A stretch of 64,000 nucleotides of DNA, from contig CM072345.1 of the NCBI GenBank assembly GCA_036874045.1, forward strand, positions 1,257,501-1,321,500, read 5' to 3'. Shown one piece after another: positions 11,211 through 23,046 of the stretch; the first letter of the stretch is position 1, and each line of letters opens with the position of its first letter. A program made the position numbers and the translations under genes. The notes beneath the pieces are model-generated. The model searched no databases, was not told the origin of the DNA, and saw only the letters and a program-made list of their open reading frames with translations. Source of the DNA: Cymodocea nodosa (Eukaryota; Streptophyta; Magnoliopsida; Alismatales; Cymodoceaceae).

Positions 11211-12777
11211 TGTTCAAGCTTTAATTTTGCCCATTTTTAATGAATTTTATAAGTAATTTTGCATGATATTATCTATCTATGGTGGATAAATGATATTAAT
11301 TATGGGTAATATAAGTCTTGAAATATAGTGTAATATAGAAATTTAATTAACAAGTGCATCCCCATTAGATATAATTTTACATATAACTCATTGATTTTAT
11401 TTTAAATGTCCTATCCTATGTTGGCTAACATCTCTTGGAGTTCAATTTCCATTAATTATAGGTAACACACATGTGGAAGGAGCTTATTGCAAAAGACAAA
11501 AAGAAGATGTAAATAATCAAAGTTGGTGGACTAAATTTTAAAGAAGTGGACATGCCAACACCTCATTGGCTCCCTTAGATCTATGGATTCTCATTGGAGG
11601 GTGATACACTCGATGTTGGAAGTTGGTGGAATCAAGCGAGAAAAGCATGCGCAGAAGACGTATGTGCAGAAGACAACGCACGCGAGGATTCGTTCACCTA
11701 GTGGAGAGAATTATTTAAAGCCGGGAGAGTCCCGGTGACCGAGAGTTCTGCATCTGGGAGACAACGCGCGCGAGAGGTGGAGACGCAGTTGAGCATCCAA
11801 GCATCCTTGTGGGAGTGAAAGCTCTTCCCAAGCTCTCTAGTAAAGCTCCATTGTGCAAGTTCCTCTACTACAGATTTTCAAAGCTCACCAAGGTAGTGAC
11901 AGCCCTTGGAAAGTTTGTTTTCTGGTAGTAGAGTAAAGCTAGAGGAGTTTGGTAGAGATACACTTCTTGTTTATGATGTCTTAGTAGGATTAAATGTGTG
12001 TTCAAGTTTAATTACTACATTGTTCTCTTAATTTCAGTTTACATTCATTTGATTTGTTGGGACCATACATAGGGCTTTCACAAGAGTGGTCGACACCTAT
12101 GTATGGTATACTTGGTACATATGAATGTGAAGTGTTGATTCAAGGAGAAGAAGAGGAGTATAAGAATTTGGAAGTATATTGTGTTGAATTTCTTCTTAAT
12201 GAATAACCTCTCATTTACCTTAGTTGTTAATTTTAATTTCAGTAGTTAGCTGAATTTGTTATACCTTATATTGATCACATTTTGTCCAAATCAATCTCCA
12301 AAAAGAATTTCTAATGCAAACAGTATAGTATAGTTCAGCTAGATTAGCAAATAGCATAGTTGCATGCATTTAGTATAAATTAGAATAGAGTAGCATAGCC
12401 TATTGAATCTTCGCATTTTATGTTTCTTTCCTCAATTTTTATGCATAGATATAACTTCTGAAATCACGTGGAACTTGTGTGCATGTTATAATTGAATGAG
12501 TTGATAGATTTACAAGTAAAGGAATTGATTTACATCACCATTTTCCACTACACATTGCCTTGAAACTACATGATTTGTGAGCTTGTGTTAATTTTGATTA
12601 TTCTACATTCACATGTCATTAATTTATTGAAGTATAGCTAAGAGCTTGAAGAACAAGTTGAGTAATAGTTGATTAAGTCATAAACACAATCCTTGTGGAA
12701 GAATGACCTGTATTTGCCATGTACACCAAAGAACTGTGCACTTGCAGTAGAGCTTGAGCTAAAAATATAGCTCAACA
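11211..12777 (+). repeat. 3' LTR of element B
   Basis: A 1567-bp copy of the 5' LTR (1796-3377) from TGTTCAAGC to CTCAACA. It lacks the 15 extra bases of the GC-rich patch in the 5' copy. It is followed directly by the target duplication. Confidence 0.95.
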
Positions 12778-12782
12778 ATAAG
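12778..12782 (+). repeat. Right target site duplication of element B (ATAAG)
   Basis: ATAAG here is identical to 1791-1795 immediately left of the element, as expected for Ty3/gypsy integration. It fixes both ends of element B. Confidence 0.92.
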
Positions 12783-13027
12783 TACCACCTATATGATGCT
12801 AATATATTTTGTATGTAATTTGCATATGTTTTTAAAATATATTTGCAGGATTAATAGAAGAAAACAATGTTAAACAGATTATTAAAAAATACAGAATATC
12901 TTTATAGTAATCCAATTTATGTATTTTGAAGATACGAAAAGAAGAATTAATTCTAACTGTAGAAAGACCAACTAGTTAGATCTTAGTAGTTTGCTAAGGG
13001 ACTAGTAAAATTTAAGTATGGGGGAAG
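12783..13027 (+). other. End of element A internal region with polypurine tract
   Basis: The sequence continues the 1-1790 stretch after removal of B. It ends with GGGACTAGTAAAATTTAAG and then TATGGGGGAAG (to 13027), resembling GAGGACTAGCAAAGTTTAAGTGTGGGGGGG before B's 3' LTR. A and B therefore have homologous 3' internal ends. No gene is seen. Confidence 0.7.
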
Positions 13028-14967
13028 TGTTTAGAATGAAAAAGTGCATAATATTAATGGTTAAATGATGGTTAATTACAGAATATTTAGCTTATCATAT
13101 GAGAATTAAGTCATTATGTTATAATTACACTGCTATATGCTTTAATGAAAGAATCTGCATAATTTCCAAGAATTAGCATTAATTAAGTACATTTTTGAAC
13201 TATCGGTGAATTACAGGTTTTTAATTCTTAAGTATCCAAATTTTCTGTTATTTCAGAGAGATATGTTTAATGTACTAGACAGTTATGTTTTAAAATAAAT
13301 ATTTTATTATTTCCTAGAATGCACGTGTTGAAACCTTAATGCATGACTTAAGTGAATGTTTGGTAAGTTATTTGTTAACTATCCGAAATGCATCTAAGCA
13401 TTAGATAGTTAGGTTCGTAATTATCTAAAATATCTGAACTTGTATAGCTAAGTTATTTGCATGTGTGTTTTTAATGTTTTAAGTTGTCACGTGTTTTCCA
13501 TGTGCGTTCGATAATGAAAATCGAAGAGTTAGATAAATGTTCAAGTTTTTATATGCATGGATAGATAACTGTTCGAGTTTTATAAAATGACTAACGAATA
13601 GATAAGTTTTCTATGTTCAGTCACGTGTTTTGCAGGTGCAAAAACTCGAAGAGTTACAAATAAGTGTTTGAGTTTTTACAGGACTTAAAGGATAAGTGTT
13701 CGACTAAAATGAAGACTTACAAGAACTAGAAGAGTTACAAGAAGATACAATACGAAGGAAAACCATAATTGCACGTATCATGCAGGAATTCACTTGTGGA
13801 ATGAATGAGAAATCACCATTGTTGATATAAAAAAAGGAAATCCAATCGATCATTTAAGCAGAAGTAGTTACCACTGAAAGAAATATAAAAGACAAAGAAA
13901 AAGTGTGTGCAAGGTGTGTTGGAGAACTGTGCTAACTATAGGAAGCGTTAGAAGTTCCCTGAAGCTCCACACCACCACCACAATCACCAACCATTGAGAT
14001 CTGTGAGGATACTTTCCTGATGTCAGGTCGATTCCGAGCCAAACATGATGCTTGACAACCACTATGAGGAGTGATCGCGTTGCGGGAAGGGAAGCTATTT
14101 TCACCAAGCACCGACTCATATCTTAAGAGATCATAAAGCTTCTAGCCTTGGTTTTAGGTTGATGCCAATATACTGAAGAGGATATTATCTTGCAATTTTT
14201 GGACTCACGATTCTATAGGGAGAGGAGACAAGATTGTAAGTGGTTAAGTTTTCAATGGTGTAATCGTGTCGCATGTAGTGACAAAAGTTTTTAATGTCGA
14301 TAAAGATTTTTACATTTCACCTTCGCTCATCTTCAGGAACATATCAAAACAAAAATACCAAAAACAACAACTTATCTGTGTTTATATTTAGCATTACAAT
14401 GTTGTATTGTTTGTTTTGTATCGTGATCGATGTTATAATTATCAGTATTGTGAATGTTTTATGTTAATTTGATTTAGAAAATAGAAAATAGTTTACTGTT
14501 TAATGAAATTGATTCGTTCCAAATACTTAAAGATTTTAATGGTTATATCTGAAAAATATGAATGTTAGTGTTGCTTAATGATAAATCTAATATTAACTAA
14601 CATTAAAGAGCTTAATTGATGTTATTTACAATCTGTGGAACTGCCCAATGGTTGGCCGAATTCCTCTATAAATAGCAGTATTTAACTTGAAAGATAGGCT
14701 CGTGGAGTTAACTATAAGTCCACGAGATTAGTCCGTTGAGTTAACTATAACTCAATAGAGTGTTTATTGTATACACATAAACTCCAATAGAAAAATTGAA
14801 ACAGTATGCAATTCTTACTCAATCTCTATGGGTTCGACCTGTACTTGCATGCTAATACAATATACATTGTGCACTTGCAATTAAAAACACAAATTGGATT
14901 TAATAGCTAATTTGTGTGAAAGGTTGTTTGTTTATTTCTAGAAGTAATTATTAATATACAAGTTTTA
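13028..14967 (+). repeat. 3' LTR of element A (A/D LTR family, copy 1)
   Basis: Starts TGTTTAGAATGAAAAAG right after a polypurine tract. It is homologous over its length to 17826-19817 and 54904-56852, and its 3' half to 19835-20860. The right end is approximate: similarity to the 1949-bp copy at 54904 fades near 14960-14970, where other repeat sequence begins. Inside, at about 14699-14760, are short inverted repeats built from GTTGAGTTA/TAACTCAAC-like arms. Confidence 0.8.
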
Positions 14968-15442
14968 ATAGACGTTCACAATCAATACATCTAACATTCT
15001 GAAAGTCTTCTTGTTTTTAGAGAGTTAGCCTTGTAACTTTCTAACAATATTTCCTACTGTATTTAAGTGGTCTTCTAGATACTTAGCTTGTTATCCTTCT
15101 GAAAGTCTACTTCTTCTAGATACTTAAGCTAAGAACTGACCGAACCTTCTGAAAAGCTTTCTTGTTGTATTTAAGTGGTCTTCTAGATACTAAACTTGTT
15201 AACCTTTCAAAAATCCACTTCTTTCAGATACTTAAACTGAGAATTGTGTTTTAACTATTCGAAGTTCCTATTTTTCTCTAGCAGCATTTTTTGAATTACC
15301 TATATCTGTTTATCTGCCTTCCTTTTGATTTCTTTCTTCTAACCTACAATGTGTTGAACTATAATTGTCTTGTGAAACTTGTGAAATACAACTTGTTTCC
15401 TTACACAGATTTTTGCATTATCAAAACACAAGGGTTTTAACA
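14968..15442 (-). repeat. Ty1/copia-type LTR remnant, reverse orientation
   Basis: Read on the minus strand from 15442 the sequence begins TGTTAAAACCC and then TTTTGATAATGCAAAAATC. This resembles the start of the copia LTR at 60959 (TTTTGATAATGTAAAAATC). The rest contains repeated TCTAGATACTTA-like units. The far boundary at about 14968 and any target duplication could not be fixed. A truncated RT fragment abuts it on the right. Confidence 0.45.
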
Positions 15443-15445
15443 CTT

Positions 15446-15752
15446 TCAAATGTGTATGCAAGGCATTTTCACTAGAATGACTAAAGATTTTTTGGAAATA
15501 TTTATGGATGATTTTATAGTGTATAAAACTTCATTTGAAGTATGTTTAAACAATTTAAATTGAGTATTAAAATACTGTGTAGAAAAGAATCTGATTCTAA
15601 ATTAGGAGAAATGTCATTTCATGGTAAAACAAGGAATAGATTTGGGACATGTTGTTTCAATAAAATGACTAGAGGTAGACAAAGCTAAGATAGTAGTAAT
15701 TTCTAATATACTAGAACTTAAATCAATGAAAGATATTAGATCATTTGTTGAG
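15446..15752 (+). pseudogene. Athila-like reverse transcriptase fragment (A/D family)
   Basis: About 100 codons of the RT palm can be followed on the plus strand. They include a FMDDF catalytic block, NNLN*VLK and EKCHFMVKQGI, interrupted by in-frame stops (at least three). It is closest to the RT of element D (59370-59680), so it is a scrap of the same family. Both sides are cut by LTR-like sequence: a reversed copia LTR ends at 15442 and another LTR-like sequence begins at 15758. Non-functional. Confidence 0.85.
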
Positions 15753-15757
15753 TATTT

Positions 15758-17825
15758 TGTTTTGATGATGTGTGCTAAATGAATGTAATCATATTTACTC
15801 AATTACTATTATTTATGAAAGTAAATTAAGAACAACAATTAATACAAAAAAAGTTTACTGATATAAATACTTGTTTGTATTGGATCTAAAATTATGCTAA
15901 GTTAAATAACTAGTCATTAAGTTATACTAACTTTTCATTTAACTAAACATTAAGTTAGCGTGTGTTTTTATTGTAAAGCATAATATGTTTTAAAGTTACA
16001 TTTTTTGTATCATGTATAGTGCACGTTAAGACAACTCGTTCAGTTAGTGCTTTATTTGTAAAAAGGTCATGTGAGAACTCGTTGAGTTATAGGCTTAAAG
16101 GTTAAAATAGGTCAGATAAGAACTCGTTGAGTTAATGAAAAAAATGTTAAAGTGAAGAGATAAACTCGTTAAGTTAGTATTATGCATGTAGTGAAATTAA
16201 AGTTTACGAATGTTATATTGTATCATGTGAGTTGCACATGTTTAACTTGTTAAGTTAACATAACTACACACATTGAGTTGCTATATTGAACTCTAAGGCA
16301 ATGCGTTGCGTTAGCGTTATAAACATAAAGTTATTATTATTGCACGTGATAAATACTTTATTATTTAAAATATTTATTTATTACTGGTTCGGTAAGTTAT
16401 CAAAAGATTTTTGGATACTTGTAAGCGTAGCTATCCGAACCTCAAACTCATTTCAGATAGTTAGCATCTAACCTTTCGAAAGATAACTTAAGTCTAAAAG
16501 GATCGAATGGCATACTAGAGGGGGTGAATAGTGTCTTAATAAAATTTATTTTGCTTTTAAATTTTTCAAAAGCTGTTGACACTAATGAACCCTAATTAAT
16601 TGATTTTGTAATTATAAAATGCAGTGCAGAAAGTAAATGACACAAAGGATTTATAGTAGTTCCCCAAACTAAGTGGTCCACTCCTCAATGCCACAACCTC
16701 GAGAATTCCACTAAGTGCTTTTAAGGCTAGGCACAAACCTTAAACAAGTTGCTTTTGCAAGCTAAGCAACAACCTTACAAATGTTTTTATAGGCTAAACA
16801 AAAACCTTACACAAAGAACCAACTTTGTGTACTCAAGACCCCAATCTTGAGCAAGTGAAGAATCACACTTCACTCTCTTCACCATGGCCCCAACCTTGTA
16901 AAGGAATACTCACAACACCCTTGTGAGTTATGGTTTTGAAACAAACAAGAAAACAATTTAAAACTAGGAGTCACTAACTCAAAATGAAGAAGACACACAA
17001 CATAAGGTCAACTCCTATGAAGAGTTGATTTATGAAGCTTTGAGGAGAAATATTGATTGATCTGCAGCCTTTTAATCTTCTGAACTTTGTTGCAGATGAA
17101 TCTCCAAAATGTTTGCAGAATTGCTGAAATTTCTCCTTTCATGTGCTGAAAAATCTGTGTGCATGTTTTAGTTTTCTGCAAATCCTTTTTGTTCTTCCTT
17201 TAAGATTTTCATAGATGGAAAGAATTCTGAAAAGGTCAAATGCCTTATGCAGTAATTCATTTCTAGTAACATTCAATCATAATAAAGTCGAGATCTACAA
17301 TCAAAAGATATGATTAAAACTCAAAATAGTCGGATGTTATTTACTAAATATTTGTAAAAATAAAATCTTTAGTGAAATCTAAGGATTATGATTTCAATCA
17401 TAATCTTTCGGATGTTATTTACTAAATATTTGTAAAAATAAAATCTTTGGAGGATTTTAGAAAATAGGAGACTTAGAAGGCTAACCATCCGAAATTCAAA
17501 AACATTTCAGATAGTTAAAGCTAACACTCCGAAAGATCACTTAAGTTATGTATTTAAATAAAGACACGTGTCCTTCCAAAATAGTCGCATAAAATATTAA
17601 GAATAAACTATCCAATTAAGAAAATGCATTTCGGATACTTACAAAAGAAACTCTCTGAACCTTAAGGCATTTCGGATAGTTATAAAAATATCTCTTTGAA
17701 CCTTAAGGCATTTCAGATAGTTACTTACGTAACCTTCCAAAAAGTCACTTAAGTCAGGAATAATAAAAAAATTCAACTATCTGAAGCTTAAAACAAATAT
17801 CGGATACTTACAGAAGGTAACTCGC
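15758..17825. repeat. Nested LTR-derived sequence of copia type, mixed orientation
   Basis: It begins TGTTTTGATGATGTG at 15758, a typical copia LTR start, and contains several AACTCGTTGAGTT-like words (about 16030-16270). From about 16505, CTAGAGGGGGTGAATAG is the reverse complement of the CATTCACCCCCCCTCTAG found at 62597-62611 near the end of the copia LTR of 60959-62631. The stretch 17460-17820 carries reverse-complement versions of the ACTATCCGAAA repeats of that LTR. At least two LTR remnants in opposite orientations are therefore joined here. Boundaries inside are not resolved. No gene is seen. Confidence 0.5.
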
Positions 17826-19817
17826 TGATTATTTAGAATGAAAAAGTGCATAATATTAACGGTTAAATGATGATGGTTAATTGCAAAATATTTAGCTTAT
17901 CATATGAGAATTAAGCCATTATGTTATAATTGCACTATTATATGCTTTAATGAAAGAATCTGCATAATTTCCAGGAATTAGCATTAATTAAGTACATTTC
18001 TAAACTGTCGGTGAATTACAGGTTTTTAATTCTTAAGTATCCAAATTTTCTGTTATTTTGGAGAGTTATGTTTAATGTACCGGACAGTTATGTTTTAAAC
18101 GAAATATCTTTTTATTATTTCCTGGAATTCATGTGTCATGATCTGGAAGCTTGACTTAAGTTAACTTTCAGAATGTTATCTGTTAACTATCTGAAATGCA
18201 TATAAGTTTCAGATACTTATAGTCGTAACTATCCGAAACATCTGAATTTGTTATTTTATTGTATGTGTTGAATTTAAATACTTTATTATGTCACGTGAGC
18301 TGCACATGTATAACTTGTTAAGTTAGCATTACTATACGCGTTGAGTTACATGAATACACACTAAGGTAACGCATTGTGTTAGTAGCTTATTTCTTTATTG
18401 CACATGTTTTATAGTAAATCAACGAAGTAAGTTCGTTGAGTTATTTATAACTCCACAGATCATTTATTTTCTAATATGCCACTGTAGCAGTTGTAGAAAT
18501 AAGAAATTTGAAGGACAACCACGATTGCACATATCATGCAGGAATTCACTTGTGGAATGAAGAAGAAATCACCATCGTTGATATGAATGAAGGAAATCCA
18601 ACCGATCATTTAAGCAGAAGCAGTTACCATTGAAAGAAATATAAAAGACGAAGAAAAAGTGTGTGTAGAGGGTGTGGAGAACCATGCTAACTACAGGAAG
18701 TGTCGAAAGTTCCCTAAAGCTCCACACCACCACCATAATCACCAACTATTGAAGGTCTGTGAGGATACTTTCCTAATGCCGGGTTGATTCCGAGCCAAAC
18801 ATGGTGTCTAACAACCATTGTGAGGAGTGATCACGTCGTGGGAAGGGAAGTCATTTTCACCAAGCACCGACTCATATCTTAGGAGATCGTAAAGCTTCTA
18901 GCCTTGGTTTCGGGTTGATGCCAATATGCTGAAGAGGAGATTATTTTGCAATTTTGGACTCACGATTCTATAGGGAGAGGAGGCAAGATTGTAAGTGATT
19001 AAGTTTTCAGTGATGTAATTGCATCGCATGTAGTGACGGAAGTTTTTACTATCGATAAAGATTTTTACATTTCACCTTCGCTCATCTTCAGAAACATATC
19101 AAAACAAAAATATCAAAAACAACAACTTATCTATGTTTATATTTAGCATTACAGTGTTGTATTATTTGTTTTATATCGTGATTAATGTTATAATTGTCAG
19201 TATTGTGAATGTTTTATGTTAGTTTGATTCAGAAAATAGAAAATAGTTTTACTATTTACTGAAATTTGATTCGTTTCAGATACTTAAAGATTTTAATGGT
19301 TACTATTTAAAAAATCTGAATGTTAGTGTTGCTTAATGATAAATCTAATATTAACTAATATTAAAGAGCTTAATTGATGTTATTTACATTCTATGGAACC
19401 GCCCAATGGTTGGCCGAATTTCTCTGTAAATAGCAATATTTAACTTGAAAGATAAGCTCTTGGAGTTAATTGTAAGTCTACGAGGTTAGTTCGTTGAGTT
19501 AACCATAACTCCACGAACTAAGTCCATTGAGTTAACCATAACTCCACGAACTAAGTCTGTTGAGTTAACTGTAACTCAACGGGTGTTTACTAAACACACA
19601 TAAACTCCAATATAAAAATTGAAACAGTACACAATTCTTACTCAATCTCTGTGGGTTCGACTTGTACTTGCACACAAATACAATATATACTATGCACTTG
19701 CAGTTAAAAACACAAATTGAATTTAATATCTAATTTATGTGAAAGGTTGTTTGTTTATTTCTAGGAGTAATTATTGATATACAACTTTTTTTTTATTTAA
19801 CTTAACAACCCTAAACA
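17826..19817 (+). repeat. A/D family LTR, copy 2
   Basis: Homologous to 13028-14967 and 54904-56852 in the same order. It starts with a slightly altered TGATTATTTAGAATG and ends ACCCTAAACA. No PBS, polypurine tract or coding sequence adjoins it, so it is probably a solo or truncated LTR. At 19490-19581 it contains a tandem array of about 33-bp units with GTTGAGTTA/TAACTCCAC inverted arms. Confidence 0.8.
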
Positions 19818-19834
19818 CTCTACAACAACACCAA

Positions 19835-20860
19835 AAACCATCACCAACCATTGGAGGTTTGTGAGGATACTTACCAGATGTTAGGTTGATTCCAAGCCAA
19901 ACACGGTGATTAACAACTACTATGAGTAGTGATCACGTTGTAGAAAGGGAAGCCATTTTCACCAAGCACCGAATCATCTCTTAGGAGATAATAAAGCTTC
20001 TAGCCTTGGTTTTAGGTTGATACCAACATACTGAAGAGGAGATTAATTTACAAGTCTTAGTTCACGATTCTATTGGGAGAGGGATGTGTGACAGTAAGTA
20101 ATTAAGTTTTCAGTAGTATAATCGTGTCACATATAGTGATGGAAGTTTTTACTATCAATAGAGAATTTTACATTTCACCTTTCATTCATCTTCAGGAACA
20201 TATCATAACAAAAACAAACCAAAAACTCATTATATATGTTTTTATATTTATCAAATTAGTGTTGTATCATTTGTTTAGTATTTTTAGTATTGTTGAATGT
20301 TTTATGTTTATTTCATTCTAGAAAATAGAAAATAGTTTTACTAATTACTGAAACTAGTTCATATGTAATTCTAAAATCTTGATTAATATGGTTACTATTT
20401 GAAATATTTGAATGTTAGTATTTATTAATGATAAATACTATATAAACTAACATTAAAAGCTTAATGGATATTGTTTACATTCTGTGAAACCATCCAATGG
20501 ATGGTTGAATTCCTCTACGAACAGCAAATTTAATTAGAAGTTACTAGTGAGGCTCATAGAATTAACTTAAGTCCACAAGGGTAGTCCATTGAGTTAACTA
20601 TAACTCAACAAACTAAGTCTGTTGAGTTAGTAGTAAGTCAACAGAGGGTGTAATTCAATACACATAAACCTGTGGTTGTAAAAATCAAAATAGTATGAAA
20701 TTTTTACTCAGTCTTTATGGGATCGACCTGTACTTGCACATTTATGCAATAGACACTATGCACTTGTAGTTAAAAAAAAATTAGATTTAATATCTAATTT
20801 GTGAAAATTGTTTGTTTACTTCTAAAAGAAATTATAAACATATAATTAAAGCAAATGAAA
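19835..20860 (+). repeat. A/D family LTR, 5'-truncated copy 3
   Basis: The 3' half of the same LTR, more diverged. It begins at ACCATCACCAACCATTG, which matches the middle of the other copies (13985 in copy 1). It ends near TAATTATAAACATATAATT, before copia coding sequence starts. It lies directly after copy 2, giving a head-to-tail pair. Confidence 0.75.
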
Positions 20861-20871
20861 TTCACCTAAGC

Positions 20872-21591
20872 ATACATCTCTAAATCTAGATGAAGATGTT
20901 ATAGGAAAACTAGTAGACCAAAAGAAATATAGGAGTATGATTGGATCATTATTATACTTAACACCTAGTAGACTAGATATCATGTTTAGTGTTTGTGCTT
21001 GTGCAAGATTTCAAATACATCCTAAAATATCTCATTTAAATGTTGTTAAGAGAATATTTAGATATCTACAAGGAACTCCTAATTATGGTCTATTTTATTT
21101 TAAACATAGTTCTATAGATCTTATAGGGTAATGATGTTGATTATGTAGGTAGCAAATTAGATAGAAAGAGCACAAGTGGAGCATGTCAACTATTAGGAAA
21201 TTCTTTAGTTTCTTAGTTCAGCAAGAAACAGAATTGTGTAACTCTATCTACTACAAAAGTTGAATATGTTGTAGTTTCATTATGTTGTGCTCAAGTATTA
21301 TGGATTAGACAAACCCTAAAAGATTTTGAAATACAATTGAAACAAACTAAAATTCTATGTGATAGTAGCTCTGCTATCAGTCTCTCTAAAAATCCTGTAT
21401 TGCACTCTAGGTCAAAACATATTGAAGTTAGACATCATTTCTTAAGAGATAATGTTCTTAAAGGAAAGATTAAATTAAATTTTATCCCTACAACTGAACA
21501 ATTAGCTAACCTATTTACTAAGTTGTTAGATGAAAATTCTCTTTCTAATCTTAGAAGAAAATTAGGTGTATGCAAATTGTTAGATGTTTAA
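20872..21591 (+). pseudogene. Ty1/copia reverse transcriptase C-terminus and RNase H fragment
   Basis: The frame reads LDEDVIGKLVDQKKYRSMIG, then SLLYLTPSRLDIMFSVC and RIFRYLQGT (RT end). After a break near 21129 come DRKSTSGACQLLGNS, LSTTKVEYV, ILCDSSSAISLSKNP and HSRSKHIEVRHHFLRD (RNase H). It ends with LANLFTKLLDENSLSNLRRKLG and TAA at 21591, the typical copia Pol end. A frame change near 21129 and an internal stop (VS*FSKK) show it is dead. Upstream Pol domains are missing; the left flank is the truncated A/D LTR. Confidence 0.92.
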
Positions 21592-23046
21592 AATATTGTT
21601 CAGTGCATCCTGATTTTAAGCGTTTTAATAGATTTTTTATTTTATTGATATTGTTAATGTTAATTATTTCCATGATTTTATATGATTTGATAATTATATA
21701 GTATCATTTAAAATTTTAACATTAAATGTGCTAAAAATCTTGATTAAGAAAAGAAACTTAAGGTTAGATATATATATATTTCAAATTTTAATCTAGTTGT
21801 TAGATGTATTATGTATGATTAAAGAATTGAAAACTGAAATTCTTTATATGAAGTTATAAATATTTATATCTTATTTCATATTTATTCAGAATTGATATCT
21901 AACAATGGCATCATTTTACTTTTGACTATGCTTTATGTTTTGAAAATTTATGGACAAAGTCCAAATGATGTGCTTATTAACAGAAAATTATTCTCACAAA
22001 CCTATTATACTTGAGCAATTAGGTATGTAGGGATGTCTTGAAATCTAGCAACTTAAGGTTATGTTTGATTTAGGATTGTTAATTGAAAGCTCGATATAAG
22101 GGTATAATAGAAAGTCTGGTTGATAAAGGACATAATTTATGCTTTGAAAAAAAAAAAAAATGTTGGTGCAATAATTCAAATGATTAACTTATTACTAACA
22201 GATGCACTAACATATATCAATTTATGATTGTGCTTCATGAAGATACATTGTTTATACTTTTATATGAGATTGAAAGTTCGAAATTACTTGGTTATGCTTA
22301 AGATATCTATATATCATATAATATTTGGTTTATTATCTAGAACTATAAGTTTTCTTATTTGAAATGAAGATTAGAAGCACATGAAATGTTGAACAAAAAT
22401 AACATGTTATATTAAGTATTTCAGTATTTTATAATTTCAGCATTTTAGTATTTCATTATTTCAATATTTCTGCATTTTTGTTTTCAAGCATTTGAAGTTT
22501 TTTTTTTGTTTTAAATCTAACGTACATGTGTAGGGGGAGGAATCTTAGAAAATCAATTATATTAGCTGCACATTATCTAACTTAGCAATCTAGGTATACT
22601 ATTTAATTTATTTTTTGAAAACCCTAAATAGCCAACTAAGCTTACTAATCTAAGTATACAAACTTATAATATTTGGTTTATTATCTAGAACTATAAGTTT
22701 TCTTATTTGAAATGAAGATTAGAAGCACATGAAATGTTGAACAAAAATAACATGTTATATTAAGTATTTAAGTATTTTATAATTTCAGCATTTTAGTATT
22801 TCATTATTTCAATATTTCTGCATTTTTGTTTTCAAGCATTTGAAGTTTGTTTTTTGTTTTAAATCTAACGTACATGTGTAGGGGGAGGAATCTTAGAAAA
22901 TCAATTATATTAGCTGCACATTATCTAACTTAGCAATCTAGGTATACTATTTAATTTATTTCTTGAAAACCCTAAATAGCCAACTAAGCTTACAAGACCT
23001 CATAAACTTAAAATATTAAGTATACAAACCTCGTAATGTTACTAAG
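21592..23046 (+). other. 3' non-coding tail after the copia RNase H
   Basis: No gene is seen. The stretch contains GTGTAGGGGGAGG purine-rich tracts (about 22531 and 22878), one in each copy of a 348-bp-offset duplication, and a poly-A run (about 22147-22160). The part at 22000-22110 resembles 1331-1470. The LTR that should follow the copia pol could not be delimited. Confidence 0.5.
22317..22993 (+). repeat. Tandem duplication, 329-bp copies offset by 348 bp
   Basis: Positions 22317-22645 and 22665-22993 are nearly identical (three differences noticed), separated by 19 bp. Each copy has a run of CATTTTAGTATTTCATTATTTC-type AT-rich sequence and a GTAGGGGGAGG purine tract. The near-identity points to a recent duplication compared with the decayed coding region next to it. 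Confidence 0.9.

Larger units (their letters stand above)
1796..12777 (+). mobile_element. Athila-like Ty3/gypsy LTR retrotransposon with gag downstream of pol (element B)
   Basis: This is a complete LTR retrotransposon. It has two LTRs starting TGTTCAAGC and ending CTCAACA, a tRNA-Asp-type primer binding site just inside the 5' LTR, and a G-rich polypurine tract abutting the 3' LTR. A perfect 5-bp target duplication ATAAG flanks it (1791-1795 and 12778-12782). Coding order is zinc-knuckle/Gag C-terminal segment, protease, RT, RNase H, integrase, then a capsid-type Gag. The usual order puts all of Gag first. The RT and protease sequences, the LRSGK motif upstream of protease, and the absence of a chromodomain after integrase fit the Athila lineage. 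The usual env-like position of that lineage is taken by gag. Stops in gag and the gag-protease segment and a frame change before RT make this copy non-autonomous. About 35 LTR substitutions by eye suggest a geologically recent insertion. Confidence 0.93.
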
